Positions 1-12,958 of a DNA stretch of 64,000 nucleotides are shown piece after piece (the stretch's first letter is position 1; every line of letters begins with the position of its first letter). The stretch is from Chalara sp. BL73 (lineage: Eukaryota; Ascomycota; Leotiomycetes; Helotiales): assembly GCA_918026815.1 (NCBI GenBank), contig CAKJVC010000066.1, positions 434,001 to 498,000 on the forward strand, read 5' to 3'. The position numbers were made by a program, and so were the translations under genes. The notes below the pieces were generated by a model. It was not told where the DNA came from and searched no databases. It saw only the letters and a program-made list of their open reading frames with translations.

Positions 1-293
1 ATCTTGGTTCTTGATTTGGCTCTCCGGAGCGGGGGTTTATCTCATCGCCAAGGGAATGTAGGGCGATGGCGATCTTGCGGCGGACATCTTCTGCGAATTG
101 ACGTGCTTGGGGAGATTCGTAGACTGCTATTGCGGCCTGTTATTTATTAGCATGTTATCTCGAAAAATAAACCGTTGCATCCCAAACTCAAGTATATTAC
201 TTATGGCTCCGAGATATATATGGAAAGGGAACCTACAGCTACGGCAATGCCAACAACGACAATCGCACCTGAGATCGCAGGATGGTTAGGCAT
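1..293 (-). CDS. N-terminus of a membrane-anchored hypothetical protein (runs off left edge)
   Basis: I do not recognise the family. Exon 1 is 293..237 and exon 2 is 136 down to the window edge, joined across a 100-bp intron with donor GTAGGT, branch TGCTAAT and acceptor ACAG, in phase 0. The start ATG at 293 opens a short polar stretch (MPNHPAISG). A run of Val/Ile/Ala/Gly follows that looks like an N-terminal membrane anchor, then a charged segment containing YESPQARQFAEDVRRKIAIA. Without the intron the frame hits a stop right after the hydrophobic stretch, so splicing is needed. The C-terminal part lies outside the window. Function unknown; a single-pass membrane protein is inferred only from the hydrophobic N-terminus. 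Confidence 0.6.
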
Positions 294-640
294 GTTTCTT
301 ACTTTTCTTTGACTGTTCTCATACGGACCAGAGGATAGAACAAGATGAAGAAAAAGAAGAAGGAGAAGAAAGGAGAAAGCTTGGGGATCATGGTTAATTG
401 GGTGTCTGCCTGAGCAGCGCAGGATCATTGCGTTGCCCATTGCCACTTGACCAAAATGATCTCCCCGCCAATCACCTGCTCTCCTCCCCACATCCAGACT
501 GAGAGATCAAGTTGAGTGAGGAATAACTGACCTTTGACCGCTACCACCGGCATCTTTCTAACAACAAATAATTTCAAACGAGGGAAAACAAAGATGAAAG
601 GATAAGCGATGTGAAATGGAAAGGGGGGCTGGGTTTTAGG

Positions 641-681
641 TGAAAAAGAGAGAGAAAGAGAAAGAGAGAGAGAGAGAGATT
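641..681. repeat. GA-rich microsatellite
   Basis: An imperfect (GA)n tract with interspersed A runs. A second, shorter (GA)n run occurs at about 862-882. Confidence 0.85.
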
Positions 682-1176
682 GAGATTGAGGCGGTGGTGG
701 TTACGACAGCGCTTCTAGGCGGGTGGTTGTAGGGGGAAAGACTGTGCCGGAGGTTGTTAGGTACCCCGCCGTTAGTTCTAGGGTGAGCACCTCGTCAGGC
801 GGTGTTTTGGAAATAGGTCTGCCCCTCCTGTGGCGGTGCAAGGACGGAACTCCGAGAAGAGGTAGAGAGAGAGAGAGAGAGCGAAAACCATTCCATCACT
901 ACCAGATATAAATTATTAGAAACATGAGTTTAACCTACCTACCTCATTTCTGGATAATGAGTCCCCTACATCAGTCCAAAGACCAAACCTAGGAGCTGAG
1001 GATGATATTCAAGCCCGAAATATGGCTGCCTGCGGGCCCCCCAAGCCCGGCAAGGGGTGACGAAAGCAGGTGAATCCCTTACCCGGAAAAGAGGTTTGGA
1101 AGTCATTGTTTTGCAGGATTCATCTCATTTGTTGTAATATAGTACAATACATAGATCATGACATTCTTCTCATCAT

Positions 1177-1200
1177 ATCGATCGATCGCTCGCTCGCTCA
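1177..1200. repeat. short tetranucleotide tandem repeat
   Basis: About three ATCG units followed by about three CGCT units, read directly. Confidence 0.7.
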
Positions 1201-1388
1201 AGTACGTCACAAATTCTATAATATAAAGAAGAGAAATCGCCGTCCGTTAGACTCGTACATCCTTCCCCCTTCCGCGATCGCTCGCTTTTCTAAGTTTCAA
1301 CTTTATTGGTACAGACACAATGAAATCGTGGTAACATGACGGATGGCCATGGTACTGGTGCTGTTGTGGTTCTTTGGAAAATCATATC

Positions 1389-4157
1389 TTATACTCGTAC
1401 AGCCGTACTCAATTTCGTTTGAGCCTTCGGACCTGGCGGTGGCAGCGGAGGTAATGCACAATCTGGCGGTGGAGCAGGTGGCGGTCCATTTACTAGCACA
1501 GGCATGCTCCTTCTGTTCACCAAGATCTTTTCCACCTTGAGTCTATTGACCATGGTTTTACCTAGTACAGGCGACTTCGCGCTTCGAGATCCCTCGCCTG
1601 AGGGTCGCAGGCGTGGCGATCGAGATGTCTTGACGGCCAGGGAGGTCGGCGGTGGAAGATAGGAAAGAGGGCGGAGGCTGGTGGTAGGCGCGATCTGCAT
1701 ACTGGTCGGACGACAAATCTTAGACTTCGCGGCGGGAGACAAGATGGAAAGATTATTGTCCTCTGAGCCTGGGGTCCTTTCAATTCGAGGCACCGAGGGG
1801 CTAAGCGGCGGCGATGGAGGAAGTGGCACGTCGTGTGCTGCCGTAGGGAGACATTCCGATTCTGCATCGGGAGAAGGAGGATCGCGCAGCGCTTGCATGC
1901 TGGAGTGGCGCCGAGGGAAGCGGAAGTCTATATGTAGGGTTTCGTAAGAGTTCAGAGGCATTAGGCTGGACCGACGGATTGGAAGGCTTGTCTCTGAGGC
2001 AGTGGGAGACCTTGGCGAGCGGGGAGGGATGTCGACTACGGAAGCCTTGACTTGGGAAACTCGCTTGAAAGCAAATTCCGTGGGTGTATAGACTGGGGGT
2101 GTGTGCACAAGTGATGCCGAGACCTTGACGGGTGAGAGCGGTCGAGGGACTGTGATTAATGGCGGAAGCTTTCGCATTCCGTTGCTTTTCATTTGAACAG
2201 GTGTCGAGGTAATAATCGCTGGGAGTGGAGGCGGCGGATCATCAATCACACTCTTCTGGGACGAAAATCTAAGCGAGGGAAAGGGTACGCTGAAGTTTGT
2301 AGTCACGGGAGGAGAATTTGGTAGTGGACCTCTGGTAGGCACTCCCCATGTCGAGTGAGGTCGGAAGGACTTGGGAGGGGCATCAAGTATGGGAATCTGC
2401 GTTGTTTGCATAGATCTTCTCCGTTCGTTGATTGCATGCGCATTCGGTCGTGGCCGTGCGTCATCGGTGGAGAGCTTTGGCGGAAAATCGTCAATTGTAG
2501 ATATGCTTTCTCGAGTAGGAGAGGTTGCAGGAGATGAGGTGTGAGATGTGACTATCGTTCGCTGCCCTGAAGACATATACGAAAGCCGGAATGTGCTGTC
2601 TGTGAGGCTGTCAAGATGCCGACCATCATGTGAGGTGATACTACCGGCGACCGATTCATAACCTGTTAGTGGGCGAGTAAAGGACGGTGGATTTAAACCT
2701 GAGGCTACCTCTTCCAATTCTCTTTGTAGTCCAGGCCCTAACGGTGATGCAGGGGTGTCGAAGTCTAGCTTCTGAGGCGATGGAGGCAGTGAGCTCTGGT
2801 CAGGATTCCTTGACATCAAATACCGATGGCTTGGCTGTGCCTTCAGTTGCATAACCTTATCGTCTGGTTTTGGCTTTCCTGTCTCTGAGGTATGCTGTTT
2901 CCCACCAAGAGCCTCAATTTCTCTTCTAATAACCGCGAGCCAAGAATCCATATTTTCAGCGCTATCAAGCACTAACAGTATGCTTGTCGTGGTCCGCTTA
3001 TAGTCTGCTCCGCGAAAAGTCAACCTAGACAGAAGGGATCGAGAATCGGCAGTCGGCGTCCCATCTGCATCCATGGCCTGTGAAACTTGCAATACCCAAT
3101 GCTTGCCAGGTATCGCATCGCTTGCAAATGCGACAGAGTCCTTCCCAAGCTGCATCATTTTTTCGGGAAGTCTATCGAAAGATCCTTCTCCTGAGTATTG
3201 CAGAAGATATCTAAACTCAGTCAGTCAAATCTTTCACCCTTACAACTATCTCACTAACCCAGATGTCACAAGTACAAATATTTTCTGTGTCCAGCCCGCC
3301 CCAGATATTGATCCCGAAATTTGTCTCCGATGCTTGCTTTTTGCCTTTTCTGATTTCTTTGCTGATGCCGAGTGGGCCTCTCCGCCTGGCATAGTCTGAG
3401 AGAATTCTTCCCTTACTGCGAAGGACAAAAGATTAGCAAATTCTCACGTTTGACGTTTATTCTCCAAAGAAATGTATATTTCTATCATAAATTATTCCAA
3501 GCATTCATAGTCACGCACTGAACAGTAAAGAGTACATGCGTACGAAGAACACTTACTCAAGCTTGTGTTCTTTTTGTTTTGACTGATTCGAAGAATCGAA
3601 TCTGCGGATAAGGTCGAAGCAAAAAGTTGGGCATGTTTGATTGCTTGAGGATATGCCTGGAACAGCGGAGGTGGGTCCCAAGCAGCTGATGTCCTCATGG
3701 GAGCTTTGGGTGAGGATTTGGGACTGGTTTTGGATCCAGATCTGGACCCAGCTTTGCTCTCCCTCGCTGTTTTCAAATTTATACGTGATCTTGTTGACTT
3801 CCGAGGTGTGATTGGGGCAATATCTGGTAGTGGAGGTAGTTTCTTAGACGAACTACTTGCATTTGTACCCGTTGCAGGGACGTCTTGTACAAATCTTCCC
3901 GAGGCTATCAGAATTGGCTCCTCCTGAACTGGCGATATCAGGCCCTTCTCTAACCTATTTCGACTAAACATGCCACGCAGTCCGCCTTTTGAGGGTTGTC
4001 TCTGGAGTTTGAGCGGGATCCTGCTTTCACCTTCTTTTCCCATGGTTATATGCATCATGGGAGGTCGTGTTCGTCTGGTAGAATTGAACGCGCTTTGCAA
4101 ATTCTGTAATGAGCCTAATCCATCATCTGCAATTGTGGTAGTTCCTGCATTAGGCAT
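1389..4157 (-). CDS. PH-domain protein with long proline/serine-rich tail
   Basis: Three exons: 4157..3557, 3415..3259 and 3210..1389. Introns have donors GTAAGT and GTTAGT, and the joins keep frame. The product is about 860 aa. Residues 1-200 are basic and Ser/Pro-rich. A pleckstrin-homology-like fold follows, built from exons 2 and 3: KIFVLVTSG, then YLLQYSGEG, then a C-terminal helix MDSWLAVIRREIEAL. The remaining roughly 490 residues are low complexity with many SP/TP sites and poly-proline ends such as PPPAPPPDCALPPLPPPG. PH domains bind phosphoinositides or protein partners at membranes, and proline-rich tails often dock SH3 proteins. A cortical or membrane scaffold role is inference. 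Exon 2 contains a short basic KSEKAKSKHRRQ patch just before the PH core. Confidence 0.75.
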
Positions 4158-6928
4158 TTTGTAGTTCCCCTCTGGTGTGCAGAAGCTACCCCGCCGGTGC
4201 GTTTTTGACGTCAGGCTAAGTATTAGTTATTTCCAAACTCTGAGCAGAGTTCGGTAGCGTGTTTCGATTTCCCAGTAGGGATTTCAGGAATTAGGAGAGT
4301 TTAGACGGGGTGTCCTCTTTGGGGGGGAGTGGTGTTTCAAGGAGCCGGTGGAGCTATTATGCCGCGGTCCTATTGTAGTTTGATTCGGATTGGAACTACC
4401 GCTATCGACAAGTCGTGTTGGAAATGGAAAAGAATAAAAAGCTGTTGAAGGAATGAGTGTGGACGGTCAAATATCAACGATTAAGCATGGCACCAGGTGT
4501 AAACAAAAAGCTGACCATCAGGAGCCGTGCATGCTGACGCGTGAGATGTATAAGATTTGGGCCGTGCTGGCTGTTCAGTTCGGAGAATATAAGAGAGGTT
4601 TTGTGTTTCGTGCAGCGTAGCACGACAATCAAACGTAACAATACATAGAAGCTCGGGTGTGCGCGTCAAGGTGTGGGAATACGAAGAAGATATTCTACGG
4701 GATTGAAACAAGAAACAGAAAACGACCGTTGGAAAACAAGAACGAAAAAGGATGCCCAGGACCAGCCAGATTCGGTCATTACAGTGACAGTGCCCAGGGC
4801 CAGTACTTACAGTAGGGCGGTTCCAGGGTTTCGGCACCAGGGGTCAGCTTCCTATAAGTAAGCTTAGAACTCTAATGGCGGATGAGCTGCTGCACGCCGA
4901 TTGGGCCCCCCCTCCTCCCCTTGGCCCTGGAATACTGTAAGTAAGTACACTACTGGGCTGTACCGTTATTGTACCGTACAGTCAGTGCCGTGGTGCTATG
5001 ACTTTTCCTCGCCCTTTCTGTCATACTAATTAGTCGACCACGGCTTGCCTCTCCATTCGGTGGGTTTGGGCAAAAAGGGACACGTCTGATTGACGATCAA
5101 CGAGGTGTCCCCCCGGTGTATAACTGCCAATTCTATGGGACGGTGCAAAAGTATGTACTGTTCTCACCTTGCAGGGGTTGGCTCGTGAGGCTTGAAATCA
5201 TAAGCCTGTCTTGTTTACTGTTAGGCCAAGGCGAAAAACACTCGCACCTGTGTTTGGGCATGGGCGGCAGTTGCAATTCGAGACTGGGGATGTGTTCGAG
5301 GGAAGACCTGTTAACTAGGTGAGAGTGCATCTCATAAGTAACAGAATCCCCTTTGAAAGCGAAAGGGCCTCATATCATCATTGCCGTGAAGGATGAGTTT
5401 GGTGATGATGGTGGATGGAGTGATGACTCGGGCAGCAGCAGTAGCGCAGCAGCAACCCCCCACTCGGTACCTGCATAAGGTTCCATAGGGCTTGCTTTGG
5501 CAACGCCTGCAACGCCTGTAGCCTACATTTGAGCGAGTGCGAGGTGACTCGGTAGGATCGAAAGGTGGTCCAAGTAATGTTCCTCCTGGACAGTCCTGCG
5601 CAATCCTGTGCCTCCCCGTCCGCTAACTACAGTAGTCGTCGTCGTCGCGTTGTGCTCTTGTATGAGCATGCTGATTCACTTGTGCGGTTGCCTTGAAACA
5701 CAGGTGTTCTTGGGATGTATCGATACAATCGGCAGTGTTCTTTGGCAATACCCTCATCGCTCGCACCGTTGGAATTTCCCGTCGAAGGGTTCGTGTTCTT
5801 CCCGAGCCCCTGATCCTTTTCCCGACACGTTTCGAAGTTAAGAGCCAGGATGCACGATAACATCCAGGATTGCCCCTCTACCCAGGTAGTCCGTGCCAGT
5901 CACTGAGATTTGGGAATGTTTGCTTCTTCCTTCCGGTGGCCATTTTGGGCACGACTTTGTTTCTGTTGGCCAGATTGAGCTCTCCTTAAATCATCTTTTT
6001 GGCATATAAGGTAGCCAGAATTTTGATGTAAGTTTTTAACATGTACAATATCATGGATAACAATATGAACGACCTTCTGTTGTTGTTCATTTCAAGAATA
6101 ACCTACATCTGTGCGTTATGCCCCATGGGCTCCATTTCTGTTGACATGGATTTCTATGTTTGGGAATAAAACGTTTGTTTTTTTGAGGGGGTTTTTTAAG
6201 AGGAAGGGGGGGGAGGGTTGGAGACTTCTCTTGACCAAAGCGCTATTAAAATTTTGGAGTATTTGCACCTCGACATATAGCTGTGTGCCCTTTGGCAAGC
6301 AATAATTGGAAGGTCTCTCCCTTGGCTGTGGATGGAAATCAGCAGGCTCGCCTGACCCTCACCAAATGAGGAGAGATGGGGTTACTCACGCCATGGAGCG
6401 GCAGGCGAATTATCAATGTCTCGCATGCAATTTCTTTTTATAATAGGTTATAGAATAAACTCGTACAAAGCAAGTAGAAAACGGAAGTTGGGTGGAGTGA
6501 CAATACTATCGTGACCAGTGACCAGTGACTCTGTTATTGGGTTCATGTCAGCAGGTTCTAGCTACCTATTCCCACGTGATGCGGCAAGTGCGGCCTGATG
6601 CGGGCGGGAGGCGGATCTGGTGATAAAGGCGGTAACATAACCCCTCCAAGGCTTGGCAGTATACCGGACCAAATATCCCAAGATTATGTATAGAGAGCGT
6701 AGAAGGTAACACACAGCCTGCCTAGACACCTAAGGTCTCCAAAATCCAGCCATCTATTCTCTTGACTGGACTATCACGCTACTCTCATCTACAATATTTC
6801 TATTAGCCACCATCGCAGGCCATCTTCACACTGCCATACTGAGGTTCAAACTAGTACGACCCAACCGATAATAGCTTGCTTCAGCACCTTGCAAACCTAC
6901 CAATAAGTCCAGCGCATCAGAAGCCGAC
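4158..6928. other. long divergent intergenic region
   Basis: 2.8 kb between two divergently transcribed genes. Only short overlapping ORFs without recognisable domains were seen. It includes a TCG trinucleotide run near 5635-5645 and a GGGGGG-rich patch near 6207. It presumably holds both promoters and 5' UTRs. No RNA gene was recognised. Confidence 0.5.
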
Positions 6929-8141
6929 ATGCCGGACTTGAACTCTTTGCCTCCCTCGCGGTCAATACCAGGTTCGCCATCGCTTGCTCGCGCTCATTCC
7001 AATTCTGGATCCATTGACGCCTCCGCCTTGCGCGGCCAAAGCCCATCTCCTATCGCACGATCAGCGACAAACTCTCTGCAGGCTGCTGCTGCTGTTAATG
7101 CTGGGCTTAGACAGGAAGAAGTTTCAAGACGTGCGTGTACAGTATAAATCAATTTTCTGACGTCCCACTCACTCTCATTCAGGCTCTTCTAGCAGTTCAA
7201 ATTCCAGAAATCGACAGTCCTCTCACGCTGGCAGAAGACGATCAACGATCCTTATGAATCTGCAGCTCAACGACCCAGGCCTGCCAGCTCCGGGCGAGAT
7301 GGTTAGTGAAGGTATCGCTCACCGAGCAAGCAGCCCGGGCTCCATAACAAGCTCTCCTACCATTCCAAGCACGGGCGATCCACATCACTATCGAGCGCCT
7401 AGTCTGGGAGAGATACATCAAGAAATTGAACAAGAACAGGAAGCTCAGGTTGTACGTTTACATCTACTCTTTGAAGTTTGCAGCATGGCTAAGACCTTAT
7501 TAGAACCGCCTCCTGCAAATGATCCGCCTCCAACAGCAACAACTCCAACAGTTGCAAGCTGCTGGCCAAGGATATGGCACATCACCCGCAATCGATGAGT
7601 CAACGCCAACTTCAGAACAGTCTATCATACTCTCTAGTCCTTCTATACTGCCTCAACCACAATCTACAACTCTATCGACTCCGCGATCGCCAACTGGAGC
7701 CAACATTCCCCGTGGCTCTCTCGAGTTCGCTCGTGTCGATATCCAACGACGGTCAAGAACTCCAAGCCGAACGGCTTCTCCAAGGTTAAGGTCAAGCTCA
7801 ATCACCGGCGAGTCCGGCGATATCTGGAATCTAGGCGGACGTGATGAGAGTGCTTTCTATCAGGCTGAAACGCAGATGATGGTTCGTGAGAACCAGATGC
7901 TGCGGCAGAGGATCAGAGAATTAGGTATTTATCATAAATATACCTGCTTGTCAGGTTATGCATGTTGTATATCGCTAATTCCTAGATAGAACGTCAAGTG
8001 GCCGCATTAAACGCGAATTCCTCTGTAACCCACGAGCCAGCAAGCCCATCAAATCTTCTACGTTCCACAACAGTATCAGAAGATCCAACAGCTCCTGCAA
8101 ATGCTGGCCCCAGCGGAACAGAAGAAGTAAAAGAAGATTAA
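6929..8141 (+). CDS. conserved fungal hypothetical protein, Q-rich with C-terminal coiled coil
   Basis: Four exons: 6929..7130, 7183..7451, 7504..7924 and 7990..8141, which sum to 348 codons. Donors are GTGCGT, GTACGT and GTATTT, and the last acceptor is ATAG. The 347-aa product is Ser/Pro-rich at the N-terminus (MPDLNSLPPSRSIPGSP). Around residues 150-180 it has a Glu/Gln-rich helix, EIHQEIEQEQEAQVNRLLQM, running into a glutamine tract. Near residue 290 a second heptad-like segment (REN QMLRQRIRELERQVAAL) should form a coiled coil. It ends in a polar tail. I recognise no catalytic domain. Dimerisation through the coiled coil is inferred; the cellular role is unknown. Its 3' end faces the 3' end of the eIF3g gene. 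Confidence 0.75.
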
Positions 8142-8909
8142 GGTCCTTTAGCGCATAGATCGTGAACTGCAAGATGGAAGGGGACGCAGAGACGCAGCGT
8201 ATTTTGACATCGGCCTAAAAGTGTGCAACAAACCCAAGTTTTGAGTTTTCGCAACATCTGCGGGAGTTTTAGGGGTTTGAAAGTAGAGATTCAGGCTGGG
8301 AATGGCGGAGTATTCTGTGTATGATTAAGCCTCGCTGTAGAATGAATTACGAGTCCATGACCACCTCTGACATCACGAGCGCTATTGTTCTCCAGATAGA
8401 ATGATATATTGCGGGCTCTCTCGAGATTGAGAAATCGAATTTCGTGTTAGCACGTAGGCGCAAAAGCTTTATCTTGTGAGATTATCAAAGTTCTATGTGA
8501 TGTGGCGTTAAAATCTCCCCAAGCATCTGGGAATACTGCTTCCCATACACGGGCCAGGACTCAGAACTCACAACTCAAATAAGAGGGTTGTCCTACCTGT
8601 GTAAACTGGTTGGGATTCGGTCCTATGCCCCGCCCGGTATCTCGAGATCTGGGCCACGATATTATACAAGGTGTAGTTTGCCTTTGGTGTATCCGCACTT
8701 GTCCAGCTACCAGAAAACAGGGGACACTTTGAACACGTGCAAGCGAAAGAGCACTCGAAGCAGCCCAGGAAGTAGCTCGGCCAGAATTATGCATCATGCT
8801 TCATACTTCCCAAAGCTCCTGGCTGCTCTATTTTTTGGTATTTCAGGGCTTTAGAAAGCCTTTGGCATGCTCATGAATCCGTCGTTAAAATACAACCATT
8901 GTCCTCCAC
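8142..8909. other. intergenic between convergent genes
   Basis: About 770 bp joining the 3' ends of the coiled-coil gene and the eIF3g gene. Only UTR-like sequence was seen, and no supported gene. Confidence 0.5.
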
Positions 8910-9943
8910 CTATGAAGCAGCCTTCTTGGCAAACTCGACTCGGAGAATCAAGTGCTTGAATCCATAGCCATCCATCTTCTCGCATGCCTTCGACGCATCG
9001 CTTCGCTCCTGGAAACTGATGAACGCAAAGCCCTTCGCGAGACCTGTTTCTCTGTCCTTGGCCAAGAAAACTCTCGTGACGCGGCCGAAGCGCTCGAACA
9101 TATCTCGAAGCTCTTGTTCTTCTGCCATTTCTGAGACCTAGTTTCATGTTAGCAAGCGGTTGAAGATCTATGGATGGGGGATAAACATACGTTCGTCACA
9201 CGCAGCGTTGCCAAATCATCCCTCTCAAACTTGCCACCGCCCATTCTATCCCCACCACTCGAAGCACCACCGCCATTCCGCATGTGTGGCGGAACATATG
9301 ACCCTTTAACAGCACCCAGCCCCCCAGCTCCCTCTGTCGCATCCCCTATGCCAGCAGCCACATCCGCTGCGGCGCCCTCCTCACCCACAGGAGCCATCGT
9401 GTCTTTAAACGGACATCTCGCCGTGAAGTGCTCGCCATTACAGATTCTGCACTTGACCTTCTTATCCTTTAGCTTATCCTTCATAGCGCCCGCCTCGGTC
9501 TTCTCCTCCTTCGCATCCTTGCGCCAGTTCGTGCTTGGTCTGAAAATAATATTTTCGCCGACTGAGGTCGTGTCGGCTGCTGGCCCTGCGCCGTCTTTGG
9601 CGGAGAGTCCGAACTTCGACCATTGCTTACGCTCAGCGACACGGGGGTTGACGACCTCGCGGACTGTGGTGAACCTGATGCGGCGCGTAGTCTTGACTTT
9701 CTTGCCTTCATCGTTGTAGGCGTAGGTTATGATCGTCTTGGTACCATCTTTGTTGGTAGTTGTTGTATTTGGAGGAAGACCGGAGGTGCCGGCGACGGTA
9801 TCGTCGAGGTCCTCATCGTCGGCCCAGTCTGCTCTACTATGCTTTATTAGCTATGTTCAAGATTTCGTGAGACGAATATAAGCCTTGGGAGGAGCCATAT
9901 GGCTTTCTATAAGATGGGCTTACCTAGCTTGAGCCTTAGACAT
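8910..9943 (-). CDS. TIF35: eukaryotic translation initiation factor 3 subunit G (eIF3g)
   Basis: Three exons: 9943..9924, 9833..9191 and 9137..8910, giving 296 aa, normal for eIF3g. The first exon encodes only MSKAQA plus two bases. The N-terminal half has an acidic [11 protein letters not shown] patch, then an arginine/valine-rich eIF3-p44-type region ([20 protein letters not shown]). A CCHC zinc knuckle follows, [15 protein letters not shown]. After a Gly/Ala-rich linker comes a C-terminal RRM with RNP2 LRVTNVSE and RNP1 KGFAFISF. eIF3g is a cytosolic subunit of eIF3; it contacts eIF3i and supports scanning and reinitiation. The RRM is split by the last intron exactly inside the RNP2 strand. 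Confidence 0.96.
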
Positions 9944-10741
9944 TCTGCTTCAGCTTATTTGTGATCTATCCGTTGTAATGTATCGTAAGGAAGTGATCGC
10001 GGCGTCCAGATATGATGGTTTGCAGGTTTGTGTCGTCCTGAATATTTCGTGCTGGAGGTGAGGTGGGGCGACTTGGTGGTTCAAGTCAAAATAATTTCTG
10101 AGTGGGGGAACTTAAACGACACGTGACTCGCCTCCTATGATTACTTGGTCTCGAAAAGGGAATTAGTTCCTCCAATCCACACTTGAGACGGCCGTTATGA
10201 GCGAATTTAATTATAAATCTATGACGATACATTCTATTTGCGAAGAGTGTAGGTGAAGGCCCACCAAATAGGCAACCTTGAGCAAAGAGTGTTATGTAAA
10301 GCTCAACTCTGCACACCAGGCCAAGTTATACAGCTATAGGGTGACAGCACGTCGAGTGCCAAATGTATCGCCCAAGAACTTAAACCATATCACGAACCAG
10401 CGGCATATACTTCTCACAAATTCGTACAAAGATGAGAGGGGAATGTCATATTATTCATCATATCCTATTTTTATACAGCCACGGCAATGCCTATTTTCCC
10501 CATGTATCCCTCATGAATCCTTGCACGCTGCAATTCAGCGCATAAGTAGGGTATGCTCAAACGCCCCATCCCCAAGCTGTAGAATAAACGGGTAGTAGTT
10601 ATGATATGACAAGAGAGAAAAGTCGCCAATATGCAACATACAACATATGAGTACAAGTTGATACAGGATCAGAAATCTATGCGAGCGCCCGAAACGCTAG
10701 AAAGATCGAAGGGGTGAAGAAAATTATGCTCGAGTGGCTTT
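9944..10741. other. intergenic between eIF3g promoter and Hsp70 3' end
   Basis: About 800 bp holding the eIF3g upstream region and the Hsp70 3' UTR. Small ORFs here lack any domain signal. Confidence 0.5.
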
Positions 10742-12197
10742 TCATGGCTTCTTCTCGCCTTCGGTGCCCTCTGATGTGTTCGCCTCTCCAGCATTACCTT
10801 GCTCTGATGAAGAAGCCTCGTTACGAGCCTTGTGCATCTTGTCGAACAGGTTCAAGCTGGCCATTTGAAGCTCGTCGGTCTTCTCCTTGAGCTCGGCAGC
10901 AGTTGCCGTACCGTCGCCCGATTGGCTCTTGGTTACGAACTCACGGAGAGTGGTGATCTTCTCTCTAATTTGATCAGCCTCAGCCTTGTCGAGCTTATCA
11001 GCAAATTCGTTCAAGGCTTTCTCGGTATCGTTCAAAACGCTATCAGTGCGGTTGGCAGCTTCGATGGCGGCCTTACGTTCCTTGTCCTGCTCAGCGTATT
11101 TCTCAGAATCATCAACCATGTTCTGAATTTCTTGATCAGAGAGGCCAGATCCAGAAGCGATGGTGATTGAGTGGTCCTTATTGGTAGACTTGTCCTTGGC
11201 GTGGACGTGAACAATCGCATCAGCATCAATGTCAAAGGTGACCTCAATTTGTGGAACACCACGGTGCGCAGGTGGGATGCCAACAAGCTGGAAATTTCCG
11301 AGCATCTTGTTGTCACGGACAAGCTCACGCTCACCCTGGTAGACCTTGATCTCGACAGCAGTTTGGAAGTCAGCAGCTGTGGAAAAGACCTGGGACTTCT
11401 TGGTAGGAATGGTGGTATTGCGGTTGATCAAACGAGTGAAGACGCCTCCGAGGGTCTCAATGCCGAGTGAGAGAGGTGTAACATCCAAAAGGAGAACATC
11501 CGTGACATTGCCAGCAAGAACACCACCTTGAATGGCAGCACCCATAGCAACAGCCTCGTCAGGGTTGACAGACTTGGCAGGATCGCGACCGAAGATGCTC
11601 TTAACAGACTCAATAACCTTCGGCATACGAGTCATACCGCCGACCAAGATGACCTCCTGGATGTCTTTGGCGGTAAGGTTTGCGTCCTTCAATGCCTTGC
11701 GAACGGGCTCAATAGTCCGGTTGATCAAAGGGTCAACAAGCTTCTCGAGTTGTGAGCGAGAAAGCTTAGAGTTGATGTGTTTTGGCCCAGAAGAGTCAGC
11801 AGTGATGAAAGGAAGGTTGATGTCGGTTTGTTGAGATGAGGATAGCTCAATCTTTGCCTTCTCAGCTGCCTCACGGATCCGTTGAATAGCCATTCGATCA
11901 CTTGACAGATCGATACCAGAGTCGGCCTTGAATTGTTGGACCAAGTGACGGACAAGGTGGATATCGAAATCTTCTCCTCCCAAATGGGTATCACCATTGG
12001 TAGACTTGACTTCAAAAACACCCTTTTGGATCTCGAGAACTGAGATATCGAAAGTTCCTCCTCCCAAATCGTAGACGGCAATAACCTTGTCCTGGTCCTT
12101 CTCAAGACCATATGCAAGAGCAGCGGCAGTGGGCTCATTGACGACACGGAGGACGTTAAGACCGGCAATCTGACCTGCATCCTTGGTGGCTTGTCGT

Positions 12198-12229
<32 letters not shown>

Positions 12230-12958
12230 TACAGCATTTTGAATTGACTTGGTGTTAAGGTAGGACTCCGCAGTCTCCTTCATCTTTTGCAAGACGAAGC
12301 CTCCAATTTGTGATGGTGAGTAGTTTTGACCACGAGCTGACACCCAAGCATCACCATTGGTGTGCTGGACAATCTTGTAAGGCACCTCCTTAATATCGCG
12401 CTGAACCTCAACATCGGTGAACTTTCGACCGATCAGTCGCTTTGTGGCAAACAATGTGTTCTCCGGGTTGACAACGGCCTGACGCTTCGCGGAAACACCC
12501 ACTAACCGCTCACCATCCTGTGCAAAAGCAACGACAGAAGGTGTTGTTCGGGCACCTTGGAGAGAATTAACTGACTGAAGATTCAGGAGGGGTGGCGGTC
12601 AGAAACTTACCTTCTGAATTCTCAATAATCTTTGCGGTTTGACCTTCCATGATAGCTACGGCAGAGTTGGTGGTACCTAGGCATCCCAATTAGCATACAG
12701 TTAAACCTGAATTGCGAGCATCGCCCAAGGTGAAAACCTACCCAAGTCAATACCAATGACGGGACCTCTGATCTTCTTTTCGCCTTCATCGGAGTATCGC
12801 ACAAATGAAGAGCTGAATGGTTTCTTGAAGAGGTTTGAGGAGCGTGTGGCGGATGATGTGGCTCTTGGAAGCTGTTGAGGCAAGTGTCAGTGGACGGAGG
12901 GATGGCGGAAATGGACTTTTGTGGTACTCACAGCTCTAGCTAATCTTGAAGACAACAT
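10742..12958 (-). CDS. SSC1: mitochondrial Hsp70 (Ssc1/mortalin-type)
   Basis: Four exons: 12958..12932, 12871..12742, 12676..12611 and 12555..10742, giving 678 aa, the usual mitochondrial Hsp70 size. The first about 35 residues are rich in Arg, Ser and Ala with almost no acids ([19 protein letters not shown]), a mitochondrial presequence. The ATPase domain starts at GIDLGTTNS (residues 49-57) and includes [10 protein letters not shown] and the VGGMTRMP motif. The substrate-binding domain follows, and a C-terminal helical lid ends in a Gly/Ser/Glu tail. Ssc1 drives preprotein import through TIM23/PAM and folds matrix proteins by ATP cycles with a DnaJ and Mge1. Three introns cluster in the first 400 bp while the rest is one uninterrupted exon. 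The absence of an ER signal or a cytosolic EEVD end excludes the other Hsp70 classes. Confidence 0.97.

Larger units (their letters stand above)
294..1388. other. intergenic, simple repeats only
   Basis: No convincing coding sequence was found. The stretch lies between the 5' end of the left-edge gene and the 3' end of the PH-domain gene. It contains two GA-rich microsatellites and a short CGAT/CGCT tetranucleotide run. Confidence 0.6.
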